In this document: one piece after another, positions 8,230 through 14,858 of the stretch
Layout: each line of letters begins with the position of its first letter
Position numbering within the stretch: the stretch's first letter is position 1
Source: a virus
Length of the DNA: 28,488 bases
Direction: 5' to 3' (one strand)
Virus record (IMG/VR): IMGVR_UViG_3300021598_001044
Location: 1 to 28,488 of that record
Program-made: the position numbers and the translations under genes
Notes under the pieces: generated by a model
What the model saw: only the letters and a program-made list of their open reading frames with translations
The model's database searches: none
Told to the model about the DNA's origin: nothing

Positions 8230-9236
8230 CGCACCGTATATTGCTCCAAAGAGCGGTTAAGGACATTGTTTACTTGGATGAATTGTGCCTTTTCAGACAT
8301 TTCCGAGATATTTATCGCGTCAATATAGGCACATGTTGAACGAATTCCGCCTAAAATGTCAATAACAGTGTGTTCTACTAGTCCCTTGTATGGAATTTGT
8401 ACGACACGCCCCTCGGAAGCGCGGTAATTTTTCACTTGATTGTGCTTTTGTTGAGCTGCATGGCTGCTCATGCCGTAAAAAGTCACTTTTCCATCACGAA
8501 TTTCTTGTTCCGACTCATCATGGCCGGCAAAAATACTGCCTGCCATCACCATTTGTGCTCCTACGGCCAGTGCTTTTGAGAAATCACCAGGAAAAACACA
8601 CCCGCCGTCGCTCTGAACGCCGCCTCCTACGCCTTCAGCAGCAGGAACACACTCCATGAGAGCAGAAAATTGCGGATAACCCACACCCGCAACACGCCGT
8701 GTAGTACATACAGCACCGGTTCCAATGCCCACGCGCGCTAAATCTGCGCCTGACAGGATCACACGCTCAACTGCCTCAGGTGTAACTACGGTTCCTGCCA
8801 TGATGAAGGCGTCAGGTATGCTCTCGCGCACACGCGAAACGAAATCATAGAAGGTGTTCATGTAACCATTCGCCACATCAATGACAATTTTCGGCTTCAA
8901 TCCCTTGTTACGCATATATTGTGACACATCCAACGCCTTACACAGGTCATCATCACTCATACCAATTGTTAAGAAGGCATGAGAGATATCTTCTTGCACC
9001 ATCCAATCATCTAACATGTGATGTTTTGTAATGGCAGTAAACATATCAAACTTCTTCAATGCGCGATGCATACTAAATGTACCGACACCATCCATATTGG
9101 CAGCAATGATGGGGACACCCGTGATGGATGTACCCCACTTGCCTTGGATTGTTGTAGTCACATCTACCTGACTACGTGATGTAATGTCAGAAAATTGTGG
9201 CACAATTAAGACATCATCAAAATCCAACTTGACCAT
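8226..9236 (-). CDS. guaC: GMP reductase
   Basis: 336 aa, the usual length for GMP reductase. It converts GMP to IMP and ammonia with NADPH. The IMPDH/GMPR barrel is evident from LDFDDVLIVP at the N-terminus, PIIAANMDGVGT, the active loop GIGTGAVCTTR with catalytic C177, and the phosphate-binding DGGC and AGSIFAG regions. FYGMSS and YRASEGRVVQIPYKG match GMP reductase rather than IMP dehydrogenase, and there is no CBS insertion. It lies leftward of the DsbA-like gene with a 1-nt gap and overlaps the 35-aa ORF. With the PurA gene at 13817-14839 it would recycle guanine nucleotides toward adenine nucleotides in the infected cell. IMP dehydrogenase activity is the less likely alternative. Confidence 0.92.
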   Translation of the reverse strand: MVKLDFDDVLIVPQFSDITSRSQVDVTTTIQGKWGTSITGVPIIAANMDGVGTFSMHRALKKFDMFTAITKHHMLDDWMVQEDISHAFLTIGMSDDDLCKALDVSQYMRNKGLKPKIVIDVANGYMNTFYDFVSRVRESIPDAFIMAGTVVTPEAVERVILSGADLARVGIGTGAVCTTRRVAGVGYPQFSALMECVPAAEGVGGGVQSDGGCVFPGDFSKALAVGAQMVMAGSIFAGHDESEQEIRDGKVTFYGMSSHAAQQKHNQVKNYRASEGRVVQIPYKGLVEHTVIDILGGIRSTCAYIDAINISEMSEKAQFIQVNNVLNRSLEQYTVR

Positions 9237-9237
9237 A

Positions 9238-9498
9238 TTATGACGCCTTCTTGGTTACAGTTTCATACAACTGCTCAAAATCCTTATGCAGTTCAACTTC
9301 TTCACTGTAATTGCCCTTGTGGTAGGTGCGTGCCAACTTGTTGAGCACCTTACGATTCAATTGTAGGTCGTCGCAGACATCGTTCTTTAATGTTTTCATC
9401 AGGTCACGCTCCGCCTCAACGCGGGTCATGCTGGCCGAAATTTCCTTTAAGGCATCAAGTAACTTCAGCTTATCTTCAGGTGATGCAGGTAGAGTCAT
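9238..9498 (-). CDS. dsbA: T4 DsbA-like double-stranded DNA-binding / late-transcription protein
   Basis: 86 aa, close to the length of T4 DsbA. The second half reads DDLQLNRKVLNKLARTYHKG, then an acidic stretch and FEQLYETV. It lines up with the C-terminal half of T4 DsbA (DELGVDGKMFNRL...YHKDN...ELYDTV, from memory). In T4 this protein binds DNA near late promoters and helps late transcription. A Shine-Dalgarno-like GAGGAACA lies 8 nt upstream of ATG 9498. The first 23 nt overlap the 3' end of the amidase gene. Assignment is by motif resemblance; the N-terminal half is too short and divergent to add support. Confidence 0.7.
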   Translation of the reverse strand: MTLPASPEDKLKLLDALKEISASMTRVEAERDLMKTLKNDVCDDLQLNRKVLNKLARTYHKGNYSEEVELHKDFEQLYETVTKKAS

Positions 9499-10000
9499 GT
9501 TCTATGTTCCTCAAGTCAAAGTTTTTCCCTGGGTCATGTTTTCTGCCCCGAGGCCATGCAATATCTGAATGACCTAGTATGGGTTTCTCAACATTATCAG
9601 GATACCGCAATCTAATATAAGATAATAAATTTTTCAAGCTCTCGTACTGCTTACAGCTATAATTGGTGGAATTTGTTCCTTGTAGTGCAATGGCTATGCT
9701 AAAGCCATTCCAACCAAACATACCACCCCAACGTGAATCGCCTGCATGTTTTGCACTATGGCGTAAATCCATGAATTGAAAAATTGACCCATCAGTTTGG
9801 ATGAAATAATGGTATGCCAATTTTCTTGCCCGTAAAACCAATCGTGTTGCACTCGCATTTAAATTCCCTCCATCATTATGAATAACAACATAATTTTTTG
9901 TTGTGTCACGGGGAACCTTACCCGGCAAGAAATTCTTTTTTATCTTTGGTTCTGCCGCTGCGAGTTGTAGCATCACTGCTAGTGATAGTGTTGCCAGCAT
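9476..10000 (-). CDS. N-acetylmuramoyl-L-alanine amidase (amidase_2/PGRP fold) with signal peptide; likely endolysin
   Basis: 174 aa. Residues 1-16 (MLATLSLAVMLQLAAA) form a Sec-type signal or signal-anchor. The amidase_2 core follows: YVVIHNDGG with the first zinc histidine, LAYHYFIQTDGSIFQF, HSAKHAG, SIAIALQGTN, then GHSDIAWPRGRKHDPG, which supplies the second histidine and a terminal Asp ligand. The enzyme would cut the amide bond between MurNAc and L-Ala in peptidoglycan. An export signal implies Sec-dependent release rather than holin-gated release. A strong AAAGGAG lies 7 nt before ATG 10000, supporting this start even though the gene begins 83 nt inside the PspC gene. Confidence 0.87.
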   Translation of the reverse strand: MLATLSLAVMLQLAAAEPKIKKNFLPGKVPRDTTKNYVVIHNDGGNLNASATRLVLRARKLAYHYFIQTDGSIFQFMDLRHSAKHAGDSRWGGMFGWNGFSIAIALQGTNSTNYSCKQYESLKNLLSYIRLRYPDNVEKPILGHSDIAWPRGRKHDPGKNFDLRNIEHDSTCIT

Positions 10001-10184
10001 CTAGTTCTCCTTTTGTGGGGATGATGAACCAGGCGGCAAAATATGCAATCACAATGGGCACCGGGGTGAACAATAGGCAAAATGCTGCAATGCGTACGAC
10101 AGTAACATCCCAATCGTACATCTCACCAATACCGCCACATACTCCCCCAAACTTCTTGTTAGTTTCACTTCTATACCATTTCAT
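9918..10184 (-). CDS. PspC-domain membrane protein
   Basis: 88 aa. The N-terminal part KKFGGVCGGIGEMYDWDVTVVRI followed by a hydrophobic segment (IAAFCLLFTPVPIVIAYFAAWFIIP) is the PspC domain, with the GVCGGI(A/G) signature and one or two membrane passes. In bacteria PspC is part of the phage-shock response to inner-membrane stress. GGGAG 7 nt before ATG 10184 is a good ribosome-binding site. The tail after about residue 57 is polar and basic, and its last 83 nt are read in another frame as the start of the amidase. The start overlaps the UvsE stop by 14 nt. It might buffer or mimic host membrane-stress sensing before lysis (inference). Confidence 0.85.
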   Translation of the reverse strand: MKWYRSETNKKFGGVCGGIGEMYDWDVTVVRIAAFCLLFTPVPIVIAYFAAWFIIPTKGELDAGNTITSSDATTRSGRTKDKKEFLAG

Positions 10185-11079
10185 GTTGTATCTCCCGATA
10201 TTTCATCAGTGCAAGTTCTTTCGCCTTGGTCTCAAGGTCTATGTCAATATTTAGTCCATAATCATCAATGAAGTTGAATGCATAATCAGAATGGGCACGA
10301 GGATTGCCCTGTACATTCTCATTGAGATTTTTACTTTCGCTGTAGTGAAACAGCGGCGTACAATCCCACGTGGTTGCTGCCAAATGCGCGGCACCATGAC
10401 TTGTCATACCATCAGGATGAAAGGTATGATGAAAATAGTCAAAGGTGATGGGTGTATTGATTTGTGAATAAATGTCATCATACAATTGCTTAACCGAGAA
10501 GGCATTCGCCTTGTCATCATTCTCCACAACCAATCGCTTTTGTGTATCTTCCTTGAGCATATGGAATCGGTCAATGAATCGGTCAATGACATCCTTACTG
10601 TAATTCATCCCGACATGAATGTTTAGTGGATAATAATGATTGGCAGGTAATTGCATCATAGCCATCAAATCATTGTGATGATTCAAGTCATGAATAGAAC
10701 GCCGAGCCACCTCATCCTTCACAGTGCCGAGTTTGACAAAATGGTCAGGATGAAATGAGACACGTTGACCACTGTCACGAATAATTTTACCGGCATCCTT
10801 CATGATATCTACAATGTCAACCATGTCAGGTAAATCATCAATCACATATTCTGAATTCCATGGGAAGATGTTACTGCCAATACGAAACACCTTGATGTTA
10901 TTTGCAACATTCCAATTCAAGATAGCCACCAAGTCCTTGGCATTCTGTAAGGCTAAAGCGGACGTGCGAACCAAACCTGTATCCTGTTGGAATGAGGCCT
11001 GGCGCATCGTCCGCCCAGTGGTGATTTTTTGCTTACCTAGTGTGACATTGATGCAACAGTAACCTACCTGATGTGGCAT
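10171..11079 (-). CDS. uvsE: UV damage endonuclease, UvsE/UVDE family
   Basis: 302 aa, typical for UvsE. The N-terminus carries GYCCINVTLG; then come GRTMRQASF, NAKDLVAILNWNVANNIKVFRIGSNIFPW, SFHPDHFVKLGT, NIHVGM and LVVENDDKA. These are conserved metal-binding segments (His, Glu, Asp) of the TIM-barrel UVDE family. HHTFHPDG and HYSESKN supply further ligands. The enzyme nicks DNA 5' of UV photoproducts without needing a glycosylase. It is the first gene after the promoter at 11107-11135. GAGGTG lies close upstream of ATG 11079. It suits a phage exposed to sunlight. Confidence 0.93.
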   Translation of the reverse strand: MPHQVGYCCINVTLGKQKITTGRTMRQASFQQDTGLVRTSALALQNAKDLVAILNWNVANNIKVFRIGSNIFPWNSEYVIDDLPDMVDIVDIMKDAGKIIRDSGQRVSFHPDHFVKLGTVKDEVARRSIHDLNHHNDLMAMMQLPANHYYPLNIHVGMNYSKDVIDRFIDRFHMLKEDTQKRLVVENDDKANAFSVKQLYDDIYSQINTPITFDYFHHTFHPDGMTSHGAAHLAATTWDCTPLFHYSESKNLNENVQGNPRAHSDYAFNFIDDYGLNIDIDLETKAKELALMKYREIQHEMV

Positions 11080-11106
11080 AACACCTCACGATTAGAGTCA
11101 TATTGT

Positions 11107-11135
11107 AATATAACACCTTTAGGTGGTGTTGTCAA
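11107..11135 (-). promoter_or_regulatory. Sigma70-type promoter upstream of uvsE
   Basis: Reverse strand: TTGACA (11135-11130), 17-nt spacer, TATATT (11112-11107). The spacer carries an ACACC/GGTGT dyad. The start codon of uvsE lies 27 nt after the -10 box, leaving room for its Shine-Dalgarno site. It shares the -35/-10 layout and the TATATTACA context of the promoter family at 19-26 kb, and probably drives uvsE through the radical SAM genes. Confidence 0.85.
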
Positions 11136-11142
11136 GGCATCA

Positions 11143-11256
11143 CTACTTAGATTTTTTAGGTTTGCGAAGATGTGGTTTCACGCGAACCTTCTTCACAGTT
11201 CCTGTTTTCTTATTCTTTATTTTACGCCAAACTTCAGCGATATATTTATTCGCCAT
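11143..11256 (-). CDS. 37-aa Lys/Arg-rich protein
   Basis: ATG at 11256 overlaps the TAA of the preceding 30-aa gene (TAATG), and the ORF runs to TAG at 11145-11143. It begins MANKYIAEVWRKIKNKKTGT and continues with a basic tail (VKKVRVKPHLRKPKKSK), so about two residues in five are Lys or Arg. Short, soluble and strongly cationic, it could bind DNA or RNA. No family is recognised; ribosomal-protein-like or nucleoid-like roles are possible. It is the last gene before the uvsE promoter. Tight overlap with the gene before it is the main support. Confidence 0.6.
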   Translation of the reverse strand: MANKYIAEVWRKIKNKKTGTVKKVRVKPHLRKPKKSK

Positions 11257-11348
11257 TATCTCTTTCTGCGAATATTGCGTGCTCGACGCTTTTTGCTACC
11301 AACCTTTCGCCGGCCTTTACGTGGACGGTTCTTGTGTGGGTGTGGCAT
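11256..11348 (-). CDS. 30-aa extremely Arg/Lys-rich protein
   Basis: ATG at 11348 overlaps the sulfotransferase stop as ATGA, and the ORF ends TAA at 11258-11256 (TAATG with the next gene). The peptide begins MPHPHKNRPRKGRRKVGSKK and ends RRARNIRRKR; about half its residues are Arg or Lys, with two early His and no acidic residue. The composition suggests nucleic-acid binding, like protamine or very small ribosomal proteins. No family is recognised with confidence. An AGGAGG-type ribosome-binding site (AGGAGGAATG) immediately precedes the start and supports translation. Confidence 0.62.
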   Translation of the reverse strand: MPHPHKNRPRKGRRKVGSKKRRARNIRRKR

Positions 11349-12040
11349 CATTCCTCCTGTTTATCAGTTGAATTATTTTTTAAAGTTTCTGGATATAGAA
11401 TTTCAAAATCTCCAGAATATAGAGGTTGTAGTATTTCAACAATCTTTTGAAGAAGAACTATATTATCTCTTGAAAGAATAGCATTTTTATTAAAACTCCC
11501 CGTATGCCATTCAAAAAATTTATCATGTATAACATGAGACAATGAGGTGATATTCACTATACGGTATTTTTTTGGGTCACCTTTTGTGTACTTGAAATAA
11601 TTTATTAGTGGCACCGTATGGGTATCATACTGTAGTAAATCATATAATTCATAATCCTTATATGAGGAAAGAAAATTATATGCACTTGAAATTAAATCAG
11701 GATGTTTGTTGAAAGATAATTTTAGAAATGCTTCTGAATATAACTTATCATTTGTTAAATTATATTTAAGATTACTAGCATCTACTTTATCCCTGTAGAC
11801 GAATACATTATACCAAGCCATAAATCTATCAACAGGATCTCTATAAATGAAATATCTTTCTTTTATAGAAAGGTCATCTATTAACTCATTAGATGACTCA
11901 TCACGTATAGCCAATTGTTTATATCCCTTTTTATTAAAAAAATTTTCTAAAAAAGTGGATCCGCACTTATTGGCATATACCCACAATATACCTCGAGGTA
12001 TAGAAAAATTTCCGAAAAAAGAAGGAAGTGTCTGATCCAT
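11348..12040 (-). CDS. Sulfotransferase family protein (PAPS-dependent type)
   Basis: 230 aa. VYANKCGSTFLENFF (residues 21-35) is the 5'-phosphosulfate-binding loop, like the PKTGTT/PKCGST motif. YFIYRDPVDRFMAWYNVF (63-80) is the 3'-phosphate-binding motif (RDPxxRxxS/A-x-Y). The size fits the compact sulfotransferase_2 group. Such enzymes move sulfate from PAPS to carbohydrate, lipid or protein hydroxyls. The acceptor cannot be read from the sequence; phage-modified host surface glycans are plausible. It sits in the same polycistron as a CysC-like kinase, which could make its PAPS donor. The stop overlaps the Arg-rich ORF as ATGA. Confidence 0.8.
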   Translation of the reverse strand: MDQTLPSFFGNFSIPRGILWVYANKCGSTFLENFFNKKGYKQLAIRDESSNELIDDLSIKERYFIYRDPVDRFMAWYNVFVYRDKVDASNLKYNLTNDKLYSEAFLKLSFNKHPDLISSAYNFLSSYKDYELYDLLQYDTHTVPLINYFKYTKGDPKKYRIVNITSLSHVIHDKFFEWHTGSFNKNAILSRDNIVLLQKIVEILQPLYSGDFEILYPETLKNNSTDKQEE

Positions 12041-12052
12041 CTTTATCCCATG

Positions 12053-12187
12053 TTAAACGTTATACGACACATTTTGTCGGATGCACTGTTCCTTAAGAGC
12101 CTCAACATGGTTCTTGCTCAATTCGGTTGCCATCTTCATCAATTCTGGGATGTTCTCCCGTGTAAGTTGCACTTCGTTTGGATGCAT
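12053..12187 (-). CDS. 44-aa hypothetical protein overlapping the preceding gene
   Basis: The start chosen is ATG 12187, which has GGAGAG 5 nt upstream. The protein reads MHPNEVQLTRENIPELMKMA and ends NVSYNV. It looks like a real polypeptide, mostly one amphipathic helix. The frame is open farther upstream (to an ATG at 12265), but that part has no ribosome-binding signal and overlaps the 72-aa gene even more. With the chosen start the overlap is still 86 nt, unusually long here, so one of the two proteins may end or begin elsewhere. No family recognised. Confidence 0.5.
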   Translation of the reverse strand: MHPNEVQLTRENIPELMKMATELSKNHVEALKEQCIRQNVSYNV

Positions 12188-12320
12188 TATAACTCTCCGT
12201 GTTAGGTAATCCGCTATACTCACAAATTTCTTCTTGTTTTCCAAAGATTCTATCCCAATTGTCATTGTAGATATTTTTATCTACACTTAACGGTCTGGGT
12301 GCATCTCCTTTACCATTCAT
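12102..12320 (-). CDS. Conserved phage protein, MNGKGDAPRPLSV type
   Basis: 72 aa. The N-terminus MNGKGDAPRPLSVDKNIYNDNWDRIFGK resembles a short protein I recall as widespread in T4-like and marine phages (MNGKGSKPRP...NWDxIFGK). Its role is unknown. Start 12320 overlaps the QueC-like stop by 4 nt (ATGA). The C-terminal half is polar and acidic with a single terminal Cys. Its last 86 nt are shared, in another frame, with the 44-aa ORF. Confidence 0.75.
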   Translation of the reverse strand: MNGKGDAPRPLSVDKNIYNDNWDRIFGKQEEICEYSGLPNTESYNASKRSATYTGEHPRIDEDGNRIEQEPC

Positions 12321-12832
12321 AAATTATTCCTCTCAAATGCCCATGTTCTTTCAACACAACCAATACATTTACTGCAATGTGATATTTTATCTATGAAACA
12401 ACTATGTGTCATATTCAATAATTCTAATAATCCTTCATTTTTGTACATCTCAATGATTCTATCTTTTTGTAATCCTTTAAAAGGTAGAACTATTTTATTG
12501 TTATTTAAATATTCGCGTTTAGGTAAATGGTCCATATGTTCATTGCTGCCAATATATAACATATCAACTTCCACCTTTGCTAAATGTAGTGCCCATCTAA
12601 TAAACGTTCTATCCTTATCTTCTTTTGTATTCTTCACAGGGATTGTAAAAGGAAAATTCACACTAACATTATTATTTTCATTTATATATGTTACTATGTT
12701 TTCTATTCTGTCTAAGTTAATGGAAGGGTCAAGTACAGTATAAAGTTGTAACACATTATCTTCTTTAGACAATCGGTTCAACAACAAAGTACTCTCAACC
12801 CCTCCCGTAAAAAACAATCCAACTTTCATCAA
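12317..12832 (-). CDS. QueC-like PP-loop ATPase (7-cyano-7-deazaguanine synthase-like)
   Basis: 171 aa, shorter than the roughly 230-aa bacterial QueC. TGGVEST (residues 9-15) is the PP-loop pyrophosphatase motif, with Glu where SGGxDST enzymes have Asp. YIGSNEHMDH is in the expected mid-domain place. C145, C153, C156 and C159 (HSC...HCSKCIGC) followed by ER and AF form the QueC-type zinc site. QueC turns 7-carboxy-7-deazaguanine into preQ0, used for queuosine tRNA or deazaguanine DNA in some phages. I see no FolE, QueD, QueE or DpdA here, so the substrate may differ. It overlaps both neighbours by ATGA. Confidence 0.78.
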   Translation of the reverse strand: MMKVGLFFTGGVESTLLLNRLSKEDNVLQLYTVLDPSINLDRIENIVTYINENNNVSVNFPFTIPVKNTKEDKDRTFIRWALHLAKVEVDMLYIGSNEHMDHLPKREYLNNNKIVLPFKGLQKDRIIEMYKNEGLLELLNMTHSCFIDKISHCSKCIGCVERTWAFERNNL

Positions 12833-13047
12833 TCTTGTAAATCTTTATCTAATCCAAAAGAAACGTAATTATACCATAGACGTTCATGGAAATAATATAA
12901 GGCAATCTTTGTGATGACTTCCACACCACCCACTGATACACCAATTTTCCAACTACCGGAAATTAATCCGGCAATTATCATGGTGTCTATAGTACCTAGT
13001 ATTCGCCAACTAATGGCTTTGGCAATGTGTCGTTTACGCTGAACCAT
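12829..13047 (-). CDS. DUF2061 family membrane protein
   Basis: 72 aa. HIAKAISWRILGTIDTMIIAGLISGSWKIGVSVGGVEVITKIALYYFHERLWY contains the conserved DUF2061 features: AISWRxxGTxDT, an internal Glu, a TK pair and YYxHERLW. Two hydrophobic stretches suggest two membrane passes. The function of the family is unknown. Its ATG overlaps the CysC-like stop (TAATG) and its stop overlaps the QueC-like start (ATGA), so it is translated with the sulfur/PP-loop genes. The direct link to the kinase hints at anion or sulfur handling, but that is inference. Confidence 0.88.
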   Translation of the reverse strand: MVQRKRHIAKAISWRILGTIDTMIIAGLISGSWKIGVSVGGVEVITKIALYYFHERLWYNYVSFGLDKDLQD

Positions 13048-13820
13048 TACAATCCCATCTCCTTACGCACGTTAGTTGCCGAGATGGATTCTGTTTGGGC
13101 ATCTAGATGAATTTGTTCCACCTTGTACCCAACATCTCGCCCATAATACACACCGGTGATGTTAGGAAGATAATAGATGTGATACCGTCCTTCATACTTG
13201 TCGCGCAATTTTTCATCAATGAAATTTTCAACTTCATATGAAGTAAACGGATTCTTTGCATCCGTGCCGTGAGTGTCACGGATACCAATCAACACCTGCC
13301 CTTCCTTTTCCAAGATGGTTTCAAACAACTTCACATGCCCATCATGGAAGGGTTGAAAACGTCCAATCATCAATCCTGTGGGTGCCTTCCAATTGAACAC
13401 AGGCCTCGGAGCAAACGTCTTTTCAATCTTGGCAACAATGTCATCTGTCTGAACATTTACATCGCCCCAAGCTGTGATTTCAACATCAACAAAATCTGGG
13501 CGAATAAACACCTTATTGGTATCTTCAAATCGTCCTGCCTCAATGGTGTTCATGAACACGACGAAATCAGGTTCAAATGCCCAGCGCGTATCTGGTGTGG
13601 GGCATACAAAATCAGCAACACTATATTCCGTGTTGGCTACATGTGATAAGTCGCGCATGCGTGAAGCCTGACGAATTCTTCCTTCTTCTGAAAAGTCCCA
13701 ATCATTGAACATCTTACGCACTTCATCGGCATTGAAATATGCCGCCTTGAGCTTTTCAGCAAGCACCTTTGCCAAGGTGGTCTTGCCTGAACCAGGTAAT
13801 CCCATAACTAAAATTTTCAT
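13047..13820 (-). CDS. CysC-like kinase fused to HxGH-type nucleotidylyltransferase
   Basis: 257 aa from ATG 13820, chosen because it overlaps the PurA stop as ATGA and has GGAG just upstream; an in-frame ATG 24 nt earlier lacks this. Residues 1-140 form a P-loop kinase: GLPGSGKT (7-14), FNADEVRKMF and FSEEGRIRQASRM resemble adenylylsulfate kinase (APS to PAPS). Residues about 145-257 form a nucleotidylyltransferase: GLMIGRFQPFHDGH with HDGH at 159-162, and ISATNVR (246-252). The second domain looks like an NMN/cytidylyl-type enzyme rather than classical ATP sulfurylase. The fused protein may make an activated sulfate or another nucleotide donor, perhaps for the sulfotransferase in the same operon. 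Confidence 0.82.
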   Translation of the reverse strand: MKILVMGLPGSGKTTLAKVLAEKLKAAYFNADEVRKMFNDWDFSEEGRIRQASRMRDLSHVANTEYSVADFVCPTPDTRWAFEPDFVVFMNTIEAGRFEDTNKVFIRPDFVDVEITAWGDVNVQTDDIVAKIEKTFAPRPVFNWKAPTGLMIGRFQPFHDGHVKLFETILEKEGQVLIGIRDTHGTDAKNPFTSYEVENFIDEKLRDKYEGRYHIYYLPNITGVYYGRDVGYKVEQIHLDAQTESISATNVRKEMGL

Positions 13821-14839
13821 ACTGTCTCCGGTGAAGTTGACCAAACAATGCTATTCAGTTTATACTTATATTCATTACGAATTGTCCTTTCTACAAATCG
13901 CCTAAAATCATCAACATTACGGAACATATGATTTGTTCCTTGATGCACAACACCAAACACACCCACTACTTCCAATACATCCACCTTGTTGATAATTAAA
14001 TCTGTAACGTCATTCACATGCATGGCTTGAATGACATCATCAAGATGTAACCAGCGCACCTGTCGCTTTCTGCCTGTCGTGGCGCCAAATTCTTGCCCCA
14101 CTTCTTGAATGGATGCAAACACAGCATCATCTTGTGTGTAATGTGTTTTAAATCCTGAGTAGGTTTCATATGCCTTCATGACACCATACACATTGCGCCA
14201 TGTGCGCGGAGCAATACCATTCAATGCCACGGCGCCTGTTGTGCAATGTGAACTTGTGACATAGGGATAATCTCCCCAATCAATGTCAATTTGAAATCCT
14301 TGAGCTCCCTCACACAATACAGTTAATTCACGCGGCATCTGAAAAAAATATTGGGCAACATCAATTACGCCATAGGGCCGGGTGAAATCATTGAATGTAA
14401 CTAAATCACCCAGACGATTTCCTGTACGGGCATACTTGTCCCGATAGGTGGGACCAATGCCTTGGCGTGTTGTCCCAATTTTATTATCTTGACCATCTTC
14501 GGCAATATGGGCGGGTGCCGTGATGTGACAACGCTTATCAACATAAATGTTGGTTTCAAATCCCAATTTCTTCAACATGTTAATTTCTTCAACCAAGGCT
14601 GGAATATTTACGACACACCCAGGACCAATAATGCAGGGAATGTTGTAGAACACCCCCACAGGAACTTGATGTGTCACCACCTTTTGTCCTTCATGATAGA
14701 TGGTGTGTCCGGCATTGGCGCCGCCATTGAAACGTAAGACTACATCATAGTCACGCTGTTTTGCCAAATGATGTGACACCTTACCCTTTCCTGTGTCACC
14801 TGCCTGTAAATCAATTACAATGTCTGCATGTTTAATCAT
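13817..14839 (-). CDS. purA: Adenylosuccinate synthetase, short archaeal/phage type (PurA/PurZ-like)
   Basis: 340 aa, close to archaeal and phage enzymes and about 90 aa shorter than bacterial PurA. The P-loop is LQAGDTGKGK (residues 11-20): the catalytic Asp of GDEGKG is kept (D15), but Trp and Glu of WGDEGKG are Ala and Thr. FNGGANAGHT keeps the catalytic His. Further on are IGTTRQGIGPTY, EGAQGFQIDIDWGDYPYVTS and TTGRKRQVRW, the IMP and GTP sites. PurA joins IMP and aspartate using GTP. PurZ, used by 2-aminoadenine phages, has (as I recall) Ser for that Asp, so retained Asp argues for ordinary IMP use. It lies between the Fe-S carrier and the CysC-like gene. Confidence 0.9.
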   Translation of the reverse strand: MIKHADIVIDLQAGDTGKGKVSHHLAKQRDYDVVLRFNGGANAGHTIYHEGQKVVTHQVPVGVFYNIPCIIGPGCVVNIPALVEEINMLKKLGFETNIYVDKRCHITAPAHIAEDGQDNKIGTTRQGIGPTYRDKYARTGNRLGDLVTFNDFTRPYGVIDVAQYFFQMPRELTVLCEGAQGFQIDIDWGDYPYVTSSHCTTGAVALNGIAPRTWRNVYGVMKAYETYSGFKTHYTQDDAVFASIQEVGQEFGATTGRKRQVRWLHLDDVIQAMHVNDVTDLIINKVDVLEVVGVFGVVHQGTNHMFRNVDDFRRFVERTIRNEYKYKLNSIVWSTSPETV

Positions 14840-14858
14840 AATATAATCCTATGTGTAG

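Noticed and set aside
13817-14839. Calling the short PurA a PurZ (2-aminoadenine pathway)
   Set aside because: The Asp that PurZ replaces is retained, and no DatZ or MazZ gene is in the window; kept only as a question.
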